This document shows positions 1 to 9,818 of a stretch of 64,000 nucleotides of DNA, piece by piece. This DNA is from Adiantum capillus-veneris (taxonomy: Eukaryota > Streptophyta > Polypodiopsida > Polypodiales > Pteridaceae), in assembly GCA_014529385.2 (NCBI GenBank), contig CM043947.1, positions 98,552,036 through 98,616,035 of the forward strand, read 5' to 3'. How positions within the stretch are numbered: position 1 is the stretch's first letter; every line of letters begins with the position of its first letter. The position numbers and the translations under genes are program-made. The notes beneath the pieces are model-generated. The model saw only the letters and a program-made list of their open reading frames with translations, ran no database searches and was not told where the DNA came from.

Positions 1-570
1 TCCCTTCTTGCATGCACCTGCAATCACCTTCTAAGTTGAGACCGCCCGCTTCGGATGCTCATAACTCATGATATACAAGTCCAATTTACAAGCTATAAAG
101 CATGGCTAAAAATAATTATTAAAAACCATACTTTGGACTCTCAAACAACCCAAAACATCAGCATTCAAGCGTGGAAAAATCACACCTTTGTACATGAATT
201 TTTACAAGGCCACTTCCAAAACTTGGAGGGCTATGTACACATATATACATTAGGCTAGTGGGCAAGATTTTTGGCATGATTTAGTAACTTCATGCTTATC
301 TAGAAAATTCATGACAGTGTCATCTAAATTTCCCCCAATTTCCTTGGTCCCCTACTTCATTTTCTCAACTCCACTTGAAGGGAATTTCCTTCCTATTGGA
401 ATCGCCTATAAAAGTGCTAGTTCCCTCTAGAGATTTGGTGGACACAAGACCTCAAACGTTGCTATAAAAAAGTTCTAGTGGATACAAACACTCTTTACTC
501 AATGGAAATGAAGTGTTTCTAGTATCTTTGCCATAGAATCAATGCTCACACATAGAAAAATAAAAAAAAC
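1..570. other. AT-rich flank without recognisable gene
   Basis: No ORF here looks like a known protein. It lies downstream, on the minus strand, of the copia remnant that follows and may be decayed pol sequence of the same element, but no conserved motif is readable. Confidence 0.5.
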
Positions 571-1990
571 TTAGCACAAGTAAGTAAGAAAAAAGTGCCA
601 ATATTTCATTTCCTTTTGGCTCATATGGCCTAGCCGTCTATGCCACGTCTCGGTAGATGAAAACTCAATTGTAGATATACAATCCTCTTTTACACACGAT
701 ACAATCATAGAATAGAGTGATCCATGATTCCGACTAGTGAGAATAACAAGGTTTCCCTTCCTAATCATCCATGAATCACTCTCTAAAGTTGTCACCTAAC
801 CCAAGTCATCAAGCTGACAAACAAATATCAAACTTTCTAATAACTTTGGGACATGTTTGAAATTCTTGAGTATGAACTCAATGCTATTAAGTAGAACCAA
901 CTTAATGTCTCCAACATCATGTATATCAAGCTCATAAGCATCATGGAGCTTCATTATACCATGTGTATATGCGTAAGTAGAGAACCACTCTCTACAATGT
1001 GTCACATGGCCGGAAACTGACGTCACAACCTATGATCAATATCTCATCAAAGATGGAATTTTATACAACAAGAGAATCTGGCTAAGGTCTAATGTAAAGA
1101 CTGCAACATCTAAGGGAGGTAGGATCACACGTATACTTGTATTCTTAGGAGAATCTATCATATTGAGCTCATCAATCTTAGCTTTTTCCTTTCCATAATT
1201 GTCATCCTTTTGCACATCCCTTTAATTTTTCTTATCCCTTTTCCATACACGTCTAAATTTCTTTAGATTTCCTTTCTTATAGTAATAGTAGCACTTAGTA
1301 TCATGCAGATAACCTTTAGATTTACTACAAGAGTTTTTGTAGTATCATGCAGATAACCTTTACTACAAGAGTTTTTGTAATCCTTGATTTTAACACAATT
1401 CTGAGTGTGACCACTCTATCCTTTGCCACAACCAACATATCACATGCACCACCTTGTTTGCTAGGCTCCATATACTCCCTATGAATCTATTGACTAAGTA
1501 GAATAGCAATCACATCATTGTAGAATAATTTACCCTCATCCAAAAAGATACTAGGTAACGGATGTGAAAAAAATGTCCCATAAAGAAGGTAGAGGTAATT
1601 ACAGGAAGATAAACCACTACTCTTTATTAAAATCAGTTCCATATGATGTCAATTGACTAAAAAGTACATTGAATGCATTTAAGTGTTCAAAGATTGTATC
1701 ACCTTATTTCATGTGAAGCTCAAATAGCTTCTTTGTTAGTTAAACCTTGTTACTTACACTATTGCTCTTGTAAAATTGCACAGTTTTTTCCATAAGGCTT
1801 TAGATATAGATGCATTGATCATATATTGAAGTACATAGACTGTATGAGGCATCAAACATTTCATTGTAAAACCATGTGGTCATCACCCTTTGGGGCTCAA
1901 AGAGTGCATCCAGTTCACCTTTGTATATTAAGACATTTTGACTTTTCTCTTTCCAATTTACCTTGCATGTTTCAATTTTCTAGTAGTCTC
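571..1990 (-). pseudogene. Ty1/copia gag to pre-integrase remnant
   Basis: Read on the minus strand this is the decayed first half of a copia polyprotein. Around 1480-1800 there is gag-like sequence with the usual spacing of leucines and serines (ALLSQ block). Around 1255-1300 and 1395-1440 there are degenerate CCHC zinc-knuckle segments (CGKG..GHTQNC). At 571-795 a GAG-pre-integrase segment carries the diagnostic WHRRLGHMS. Stops and frameshifts interrupt it throughout, and integrase and reverse transcriptase are not seen to the left. It is an old, dead copy that predates the insertion of element A at 2415-2419. Confidence 0.75.
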
Positions 1991-2077
1991 ACTATAGGAT
2001 GATTCAATTATGCATCATTCACTAATATTCAAATTCAAAATGTCTTAATATAAAAATATATGTACTCTCTAATATAG

Positions 2078-2260
2078 AGGTCGATACTTCTACTACAATG
2101 AAAAATGTATAAGGGTAATGCTCTGGTAAAGGCCAAGTGGTGTGGGACTGCCCTCTTATAGATAGGCTCGTATGGAGCGGGACTACCCTCTAAATAGAGG
2201 TCTATACTTCTACTACAATGGAAAATATCTTAGAATAATGCCCTGGTAAATGCCAAGTGG
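2078..2260. repeat. Two direct copies of a 63-bp unit, 120 bp apart
   Basis: The blocks 2078-2140 and 2198-2260 share the stretch AGGTC-ATACTTCTACTACAATG and the end GGCCAAGTGG / TGCCAAGTGG. They are separated by a GC-richer spacer (GGGACTGCCCTC / GGGACTACCCTC) that is itself partly repeated. This may be leader or LTR sequence of the copia remnant. Confidence 0.7.
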
Positions 2261-2414
2261 CCAGACTAACAACCATCTATGAACACTAAATCTATTTTTC
2301 CTTTCCTGTAGAATAAAGAGTCAGTGAGACATAGTGCACTATTGAAATCCACCAAGAAAGCATCTCCCTCTTCTTATCTTGTTCCTTACCACACATGCAT
2401 ATGCATGCTTTTGC

Positions 2415-2419
2415 ACCAT
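2415..2419. repeat. Target-site duplication of element A, left copy (ACCAT)
   Basis: ACCAT directly precedes the left LTR of A at 2420 and recurs at 39883-39887 directly after the right LTR. The match over 37 kb supports one insertion event that framed everything between. Confidence 0.9.
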
Positions 2420-3478
2420 TGTTAGCGGGTACGCTGCGACGAACGATGGAGCACAGCGAGAACACAGACCAACAAACTGTCAATCCGAGGACGTAGCTGA
2501 CCCGACTAGGGCATGGAGGCAATCTTTGGGTTGTCAACCTTGTGCTAGACACGAACAACACTCTACAGTCACTAATCCTACCACAACACTACCATAAAGC
2601 AAAGAAACAGATAACACATCCTACGAAACACTACAAGCTCGAAACAGTCTCAAATCATATCAGAATGACTCAAAATCGGAGGGCAAGACTCACAAGGATA
2701 TATCCTATATGGCCAAACACCTAAACCCTGAAAACCATAACTATAAGATCTCTAATCGCTGTCGCGATAGACTCAAAACAAAAATTCCCAAAGTGTCTGA
2801 AACTGATCTACAAAGACATCAACACGAAGAGCTTCTCGCCCTGATTCTAACGACTACTCGATCATTCAGAACGGATGTCGTTTGAGGTACTTACGACAAA
2901 ATATAGCTCGTAGTAGGCGGGCTCGCGCTGTGGTCCTCGGCTTGCATTGCTTGCGTCGATGCGGAGAGCTCCTCGATGCCAACACGCTCCTACTCTCATA
3001 TCTGCAATGTGATTAGTGTGCGCGACGGTGTGTGTGCGTTAAGCTCACTACTGTGTGCTGCAGAACCCACGACTGTATATTAATTGAGATAACGTAATGT
3101 GTTTTTTACAAAGCCTTAGGTTTTAGCTTATATACCAAGACTTCAAACCTAATGTCCGGCCAAATGACTTGAATTGTCCCTAGGGTTCTACAGAGCTTAA
3201 TTGCAAGAAACTGAGTTGGCTTTACTCATGATACAAGCATCTGCGGCCAAAACACAAGTGCCGATTTAAAATATGAGGTTCCGGTAAACATTACAAAAGT
3301 GGCTGTAATGGCTCAAAATAATAATAACGGGATATTCGATGACGTCCATGAACTCGTATCTTCATGTTGCAGCATCCATCTTCATCTTCATTACTTCATC
3401 ACCATCTTCATGTGGAATCTTTACAAAATCTTTGAGGAATATTTATGGAAACGTTGTTGAAAGGGCGTCCTTTCAACA
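2420..3478 (-). repeat. 3' LTR of element A
   Basis: Direct copy of 38860-39882. It begins TGTTAGC and ends CTTTCAACA on the plus strand, so the sense strand starts TGTTGAAAGG. A segment of about 35 bp near 2871-2905 is absent from the other LTR. A sense-strand TATA-like box lies at 3127-3134. The sense 5' terminus (3455-3478) is a perfect 10-bp inverted repeat with a 4-nt loop. A degenerate half of A's CGCG palindrome sits at about 2757-2773. Confidence 0.9.
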
Positions 3479-3514
3479 CTCTCCCCCTCTGAATTCTTGT
3501 CGTCCCCGACAAGA
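3479..3514 (-). promoter_or_regulatory. Polypurine tract and adjacent hairpin of element A
   Basis: On the sense (minus) strand the purine run AGAGGGGGAGAG (3479-3490) ends exactly at the 3' LTR and should prime plus-strand DNA synthesis. Four nucleotides upstream lies an 8-bp stem with a 4-nt loop, TCTTGTCGGGGACGACAAGA (3495-3514). Element B has the same hairpin with a compensatory change. Confidence 0.85.
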
Positions 3515-4392
3515 TCCTATGTATTTGCTGGCCTTGACGAGTTCTTGATGTCTTGGTGTTGGTTGAAGTTGTTGTGGCAGCCTCTTCTATAGTTGGTTGC
3601 TTTGCGTGATATTAAAGCTGCCTTGAAGTTGTACCTGTAGTGTTTCTGAAGCCTGGAACTCTCCTCCTCCGATTGGTTGTTGTATCTTGAATTGCATGAG
3701 GTTGTATCGATTTGTTGGTGCAGCAGGTCGTTGTCATTGTAGCTCTAGTATGCTTTTGCTGTGGTTGTTATTTGGAAGTCGTACCTGTAAGTTGACTTGA
3801 AGCTTTGTCAAGCTATTTTTTGGCCTCTCCCTTTTGACTTGTCAGTAGATTTGCAATTAGTAGTGTGGTGATAGCGTGGTTCTGCTTGTTTTTGTTGTTA
3901 TAAAAAATAAAAGAGTAAAAGTAAAATGTAGCATATATACAAAATGAAGGTCTTGGATACCTGGATAAGACTAAAGGGAAAAACCCAGTGGGAAAAAAAT
4001 GTCTTTAGTCATAATTAAATGCGAGGCTATATGTACTTAGGTTCTGATGTTATAGAGTTATGATGAGTTAAAGTACATATGGTCGTATGGCTACTAGTAT
4101 GGGCTTGATATACATGGATAAGTATTAGTAGCTTGAAGTCAAAGTCATTGTTATTGAGCAAAGGCTTATAAAACCTGTTTCCGCTTGGTCATCGTCATTT
4201 GTTTGTGTAAGTGCATGGGTGGAATAAAAAAGAGTGCCTAATGCATATGTCCATTGATGGGACATCTATATGCTTGCACAGAGTTATGCATGTTGAACAA
4301 GATGCGGTGCGAGAGAAGAGTATTGATGGGTTCTTCATGGAGTTAGTGTAGCGAGCAAAACATATATCATGAGTGCTTCAAAAGCTTTCACT
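3515..4392. other. 3' non-coding part of element A
   Basis: This stretch between the polypurine tract and the insertion point of B has no supportable ORF on either strand. It is rich in GTTGTTG-like runs on the plus strand. The same region of A resumes at 23035-23342 on the other side of B. Confidence 0.6.
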
Positions 4393-4397
4393 ACTCA
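4393..4397. repeat. Target-site duplication of element B, left copy (ACTCA)
   Basis: ACTCA precedes the left LTR of B and recurs at 23030-23034 directly after the right LTR. Confidence 0.92.
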
Positions 4398-5344
4398 TGT
4401 TAAGGCGGTTACGCCGCTAGCGGAAGCTAAATAGCGAGAACTCAACCAACAACAGAATTTGTCAGACGAGGACGGAGCTTGACCCGCAGGCGCATGGAAA
4501 CAACTAGGTGGGTGTCAAATCACCTACTCAACCTTCTAATGACAATCACTACTAAGGAAATCAAATCTAAGTTCTAAAATACGCAAGTGACTGAAATCCG
4601 TACTACGAATGAATGCTATACGAAACAGGATCAAGAATCATTGAATCGATCTCAAACTCAAGGGGAAGTCTATACACTAGGTAAGAACAACACCCTAAAG
4701 ACTTGAACTGCAAAATCAACCTATAACCACTCCGTGCGATAAACGCGTATGAAGACAGGACGAAAATAACAGGTTATCAAAACTTGACCCCGATGGTACT
4801 AATGTGTAGCTCTACTCGTTGTGGTTCTATAGATATGCTGCACGCTCCATTCCGACACACGAGTTGGAAGAAAACTCACACCGAAACTCATAGGAACTTA
4901 CCACACATAGAAGCCGATAGCGCGCACTCTTGGTATCTGTGTGTAGCTCTCGCCGTTGCTAACAAAATGGCGGTGTCGCTTCTCCAATGGCGGCTCCGTA
5001 GCTCGCGTAGCAAGTAGATAAGACTCTCACTCTCTCTCTCTCTCTCTCTCTCTCAGACACAGTCACGGCGCTCCAAAACACTCACTTTGATTAATAATCT
5101 GCCTCCTTTAGGTTACAAAAACTTTGGCTTATATACCTCAGCCTTAGAGGTGAGAACATCTCTAACTAATTACATCAGCAAGTGAAATTAATTCGGGATT
5201 ACAAGCTGGAAACTCAATTGAGTCCCGTTACTTAATGAATGGCTCAAATCAAAATTAATGTCGGAAAGACATTTATTACAATCAATGGTTGCTAAATGAT
5301 GAGTGTGAGCAAAAATGTGGGTGTGATCCTCTGCTGGCTCAACA
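4398..5344 (-). repeat. 3' LTR of element B
   Basis: Direct copy of 22087-23029, with roughly 3% differences counted by eye. Termini on the plus strand are TGTTAAGG and GGCTCAACA. A sense-strand TATA-like box is at 5128-5135 and a (TC)n microsatellite at about 5030-5055. A degenerate half of the B palindrome, ACGCGTATGAAGAC, is at 4743-4756. Confidence 0.93.
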
Positions 5345-5380
5345 CTCCCCCCCTCCGCGTTCATGTCGTCCCTGACATGA
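5345..5380 (-). promoter_or_regulatory. Polypurine tract and adjacent hairpin of element B
   Basis: On the sense strand GGAGGGGGGGAG (5345-5356) abuts the 3' LTR. Four nucleotides upstream is the hairpin TCATGTCAGGGACGACATGA (5361-5380), the counterpart of the element-A hairpin. Confidence 0.85.
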
Positions 5381-5393
5381 CTTTTATGCTTGG

Positions 5394-5822
5394 TCAATAA
5401 AGTCCTGTCGTCTTGAGCATCTGCAAATGTGATTCGTATCGTAGGTTGCCGATGGTCAAGGTTGGGCCGAATATTTTGCTTTCGTGGGTGAAAAAGCCGG
5501 TGTAGAAAGCTTCTTCGAATGTTTGCATGTGGAAGCTAGGCAAAAAAATAATCCTTTGGTATAGGAGGTGTAACACTTTTGGAGAAGGCTGCAATGAAAG
5601 ATCGTACATCATATCAGTCACTGTGTCGGCCGTCGATAGTAGACTCGAGGTCGTGGCTTTATCTGGCGCGAACACTTCAATGCAAGCTAAGAGAGTCCTG
5701 CAGATTTTCTTGAGCATCTGACATGAAAGGTCAGGAGAGCCAGTAAAGATCTTGATGGTGCCCGTTAGGGTTTTCACCATGTAGGCTTTACCTATTCTCT
5801 CTCCTGCCTTTGGTCCTGGCAT
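5394..5822 (-). pseudogene. C-terminal part of the accessory frame
   Basis: These 142 codons are in frame with the coiled-coil part and separated from it by the TAG at 5877-5879. The sequence is mixed alpha/beta in character (KAYMVKTLTGTIKIFTG, KICRTLLACIEVF) without a motif I recognise. It ends 14 nt before the polypurine-tract hairpin, so the frame uses nearly all of the 3' internal region. Confidence 0.5.
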
Positions 5823-5876
5823 CTTGGGATAATTAAGCCAATTTGGCTTCTTTTCTGCAATCCTGCCATGCTCTTT

Positions 5877-7316
5877 CTAGTTTCTGACTCTTGGCACTGG
5901 GCAGAAGGTTCCATCCTCCCGAATCTCCTTTGGTGCCTCCACCAAGTAGATGAGGTAGACTGGGTATTTGTTCAGCCAACCTTTCCTCCATCTAGGTTGT
6001 GAATCTACTATCTTCTTTGATTGTTTCTCCTTTGTGATGTCGCCTTCGTAAAGAGCGACATACTGCTCCTCCTCTATTCTCTTTTTCGTCTTTAGCACTT
6101 CAAATTTCATCAAAGGGAAAGGCAGGCTGGGTTGCATCCACTGGTCATGGAGCACTTTTGTGTCTAGTCCCTGAAGTCTAATGGAGATTAGGAGTCTCCT
6201 CTCCCATTCCATTTCCGCTTTGGCACTCTCCTTTGCTGACTTTTCTATTTGGTCATGGAGCCTTTGTTCTTCTTCTTCAGAGATTCTTGAAGTCGGGGCT
6301 GGATCTTCAATTGTGGTTGGCTCTCCAGTTTCTGGTAGCTCTATGGCTGCTCCACCTGATTCTTCTTGTGGTGTCTCTGTCTCTCTTCTTTGTTGCTCTT
6401 GTAGATCTTGGAGCTGTTTGTGGAGGGCCTGATTCTCTGTCCATAGTGTTTGATTTTCTAATGTGAGCCTCTCCTCTGCGGCCAATGATCCCTCCGCAAT
6501 GTGCAACCTTTGCACTTGCTCTAATCTCAGCTCTCTTTGTAAGCTTCGGACCTGGTCTTCCAAAGCTAGTATGATAGCTCCCTCTTGTTCGGTTCCTGCT
6601 CTGCTAGCTCTAGGGGTAGTCCTAAGTCTAGTGATTGTTCTTTCTTGGAGCTTGACTCTCTCCCTTAGCTCAATGAGCTCATCCTTAGCCGCCTCCAACT
6701 CATCCTCTATCCGCTCCCTTGCTTCCTGTGCACTTGTTACTTCTCTTGAAGCCTCGGCTAGCTGGAGTATCAAGCCGTCTCTCTCGTTTTCCGTGTCATA
6801 GAGTGATGCTTTATGACTTTCAGATTCAGTCATAGCATTCTCTAATTTTCTCTGCAACTCCGCTTCCCTTTGTTTGGCTGTCTCAATCTCTACTTCCTTT
6901 GCCTTGGACCTTTCTTTTATCTTGCTGAGCAGTTCATGCACCATGTGCATGTCTTTTTCATCATCATCTGTCAACTCTAAAGCTCTTTCCGCCACCACCT
7001 CCACTGGCTTTGGATCTTCTAGTACTTTCGGTTCGTCCAGTTTCTCTTCACTTTCTTTTTTACTCTTTGTTTTTTCCTCCGTTCCTTTCCGTTCATCTTG
7101 TTTTTGTAGGGTGATCCCATAAACTGCCTCAAGGGCCTCTTCTTCGGTGTATCCTATCTCTACCAGATCCTCATATTCATTTCTCTTTTGCTGAACTGGA
7201 TCTATCTTCTTTTCTTTGGTCTCGGCCTCTGGCTTTTCCAAATCATCCGTGTCCACCTCTACTGTGGTCTCCTCCACAATTTTTTCCGTCTTCTTAGGGC
7301 TTGGTACATCAGTCAT
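5877..7316 (-). pseudogene. Coiled-coil middle part of the accessory frame
   Basis: The 479 residues begin with acidic and lysine-rich low-complexity sequence. From roughly residue 120 to 320 there is an almost unbroken Glu/Leu/Arg/Lys heptad-like region (for example RERIEDELEAAKDELIELRE), typical of a long coiled coil, which suggests oligomerisation. A more globular C-terminal part follows (RRLLISIRLQGLD to WLNKYPVYLIYLVE). No catalytic motif is recognisable. The 142 codons at 5822-5394, after the third stop, continue the same frame. Confidence 0.6.
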
Positions 7317-7481
7317 AGAGGGATATCTGTCCTCAGCTTCCTTGGCTTTCCCTTTGTCGGCTTGCCCATCTTTCTCTTGAGGCTTAGTAGACTCATCTAC
7401 TTTCCTTTTCCCCTTGTTGTCTTTTTTCAGCTCAGCTTTTAATTGCTGTACCTCCTCTTCAGTGTATGGCTCGACAGGTTG

Positions 7482-8651
7482 CTACTCCAGAATAGCCTCT
7501 GACTCCTCATAAGCTTTAATATATTGATCGTATTGATCAGTATGTGGCATGGCTGAGCTAGTTCCGACTTTAGTGGGGTCTGGCACCCACTTTTCTTCAA
7601 AGTCACCCTTTAGAGCTCTTTCCGCTCTAAACTGCTCCACTAGTCTTTCCATTCTTGCCGCTTTCTGACTTTTGGTTTGCTTGGGAGCAACCTTCTTCTT
7701 TACTTTCTTCTTAAGCGGCTCGTCCACATCCTCTTCAGGTTCTGAAACTACTTCTAGTTTCCGGCGTGCTCTTGTGGATGCCCTCTTGGATACTTCGGGC
7801 TGTTCTTCCTCCTCGTCGGCTTCTCTAAGCCACTCATTCTGGGAGGGAACCTTTGGCCACTGATCTCTAGCTCCAATAGCTTCATAAGCTATTCTTGTCA
7901 GAATTTCCGCTCCTCCTATGTACTTTGGCTTCTCGTTGTGCATGGCAATTACTTGCTCGTGGATGTGTTGAGCGTAATTCACCTCTTTTGGCATATTGCT
8001 CTTTAATGCCCATGTGATGGTGGTCGCAATGGCATGGGGTGGTGTCGTATACTTTTGCGGTCTTTTACTGCAAACATGAAGAAATTGGTTGTACAGTCGG
8101 CAAAGGGTTGCTGCTCTTGGGTCCGCCATACCTCCATAGGTTGCATTCTGCTTCTTGGGCCCATAGACCTCTATGGCCTCCCTTCTTTCCCTAACCGAGC
8201 TCCCTTTGTTGTGCAGCTTCAATGCGTCTGCAATGAGCTGTGGAGTGATCTGTACTTCTACTTTCTCTCCATCCATGGCTGTCAATGTGGCTTTTCCATC
8301 CTTCTGAATGGATGTTGCCAACTCGTACACTCTTCTTGTATCCACACCTAATGGTCTCGAGGTGAAGAAACTGTGCAAGTCTGCCCTTTCCAGGTACATG
8401 CTGATGTCTTCTGACCTGCTATAATCTACCAATTCCTGTGGGATCATCGGTACATCCACCGCTTGCCCTTAAGGATCTCTGAAAGTCCCCTGGTAGATCT
8501 TTATTCCTTCTTTCTCCAATACTGCTTCCTCCACCCAAGTTTTGGTTGGCTTGAGGGTTTCTGCTGGAATGTCAAAGGGTTCCGCTTCTGCAAGAGCATC
8601 TTTGATTGTCGGTCCTTTTCTCTTCGTTGCCGATGACTTGGCGGAATCCAT
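7482..8651 (-). pseudogene. N-terminal part of the accessory frame (possible plant-transposon domain)
   Basis: A basic start (KSSATKRKG) leads into a folded-looking segment (about residues 60-270 of the frame) with aromatic and hydrophobic periodicity: YLERADLHSFF, RRVYELATSI, then VEVQITPQLIADALKL. That pattern (a short beta-rich stretch followed by 'I-x-P-x-x-I-x-x-A-L-x-L') resembles the uncharacterised domain often called putative plant transposon protein, but I cannot confirm it without a profile search. The C-terminal part is highly charged with a basic run (KKKVKKKVAPK) that could be a nuclear localisation signal. One TAA stop at 8469-8471 separates the first 60 codons. Confidence 0.5.
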
Positions 8652-8817
8652 GGATCCTGTAACTCCAATTTCAGAAGTTAGCGTCTTTTTAGTACTGAAA
8701 GCCGAAATGAAGCTTTTAACTATTCAAATGACTTGAAAATTGAAACATGAGCTATTCAGGGCCTAAGGATGCAAGGTAGGTGAAAAAATATGCAAAATGG
8801 GCTCAAAATCATGCTGG

Positions 8818-9818
8818 AGACATCATACGCGTATGATGTCTTTTGTGTCAAAATGACTTCATGTTGGTTGTGCTTGTAGCTGATAGTGTATACATGAGTA
8901 TCATATGCTTGGACTTGAGTTTGGATCCCATTTGGTCAAGTTTTGGACAGTTTAGTCCAGTCCGGCTCTTGGCAAAATTTTGAAAGGGATTTGGATTTTA
9001 TGATCCAAATTGGATAAAACTTGGTGGTTCACTTTCAAATGGCATGTAGATCACTTCTGTTAAGCCCTGAGGTGCCAAAATCACATAGTGAGACATCATA
9101 CGCGTATGATGTCTTTTAGTGTATTTTTGGATCAAATTTCTCTATAAGCTTGGATTTGGCTTTAGATAGGCTTATTCAGTGGATTTATGAAGTTTGGATA
9201 GATTTTGGGCTAAAAATGGCTCTGGAGACATCATACGCGTATGATGTCTTTTTCATCAATTTTGCATGGGATTGGTTCTGTGGACTCCCCATGTACTAGT
9301 GAAGGACTGTTTCTACTCAAATCTTGGTTTGGAATTGAGTATGTTGGATTTGGGCCAAAAATAGGCTTTAGGTGAAGGATTTTCCCTCAATTGGACTAAT
9401 GGGGTGATCCTCTTGACCAAATGGTTCCAAATTTCATATGTAGCATGTATTAGATATATATAATGGATGTATGATGACAAATGAGCAGTTTTGGCTCTGT
9501 AAGTGCAAATAGACATCATACGCGTATGATGTCTTTTGTGTCAAAATGGTGCTTTTTGGTTCCAGATAGCTTGTAGATGTGTTAATCAACAATCCTACAA
9601 AGTTTCAATGAGTTTGGAGTTATTTTGACAAAATTAGGACCAAAAATCAATTTTATGGTCTACTTTGCGTCTTTTTGGTTTTCCTTGGGTTTTCTAACTC
9701 CAATTCTCATGATACTTGGTTCATAGGATGTGATTAACATGTGGAATGAGGCTATGCACTCAAATGTTGAAATGGATGTGAAATTCATGCTGTGAGACAT
9801 CATACGTGTATGATGTCT
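8818..9818. repeat. Array of five 24-bp palindromes upstream of the accessory frame
   Basis: The half-site AGACATCATACG followed by its exact reverse complement occurs at 8818-8841, 9091-9114, 9226-9249 and 9511-9534. A copy at 9795-9818 has one change in the central CGCG. Centre-to-centre distances are 273, 135, 285 and 284 bp, that is one or two times about 140 bp. The intervening sequence is a poorly conserved non-coding repeat. On the sense strand the array lies directly upstream of the accessory ATG. Confidence 0.95.

Larger units (their letters stand above)
5394..8651 (-). pseudogene. Long accessory frame downstream of pol in element B, with three in-frame stops
   Basis: Four ORFs that look separate (8651-8469, 8459-7482, 7316-5877, 5822-5394) are in the same frame and the sequence between them is open. 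Together they form one frame of about 1,085 codons broken by three stops: TAA at 8469-8471, TAG at 7482-7484 and TAG at 5877-5879. The first ATG of the frame is at 8651, and an in-frame stop lies about 70 nt further upstream. The frame sits between integrase and the 3' LTR on the sense strand, and its start is 167 nt downstream of the palindrome array at 8818-9818. Plant Ty3 elements of the Tat/Ogre type are known to carry extra ORFs; the function of this one is unknown. Confidence 0.8.

Noticed and set aside
4784-5017. 77-codon ORF repeated at 22473-22706
   Set aside because: Lies within the B LTR pair; repetition reflects the LTR, not selection on a protein.
6181-7122. Several plus-strand ORFs rich in Ser and Leu
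   Set aside because: They are antisense shadows of the coiled-coil coding sequence on the minus strand.
8818-9818. Regularly spaced palindromes as a CRISPR array
   Set aside because: Spacing is 135-285 bp, the intervening DNA is itself a diverged repeat, there are no cas genes and the context is a plant retrotransposon.
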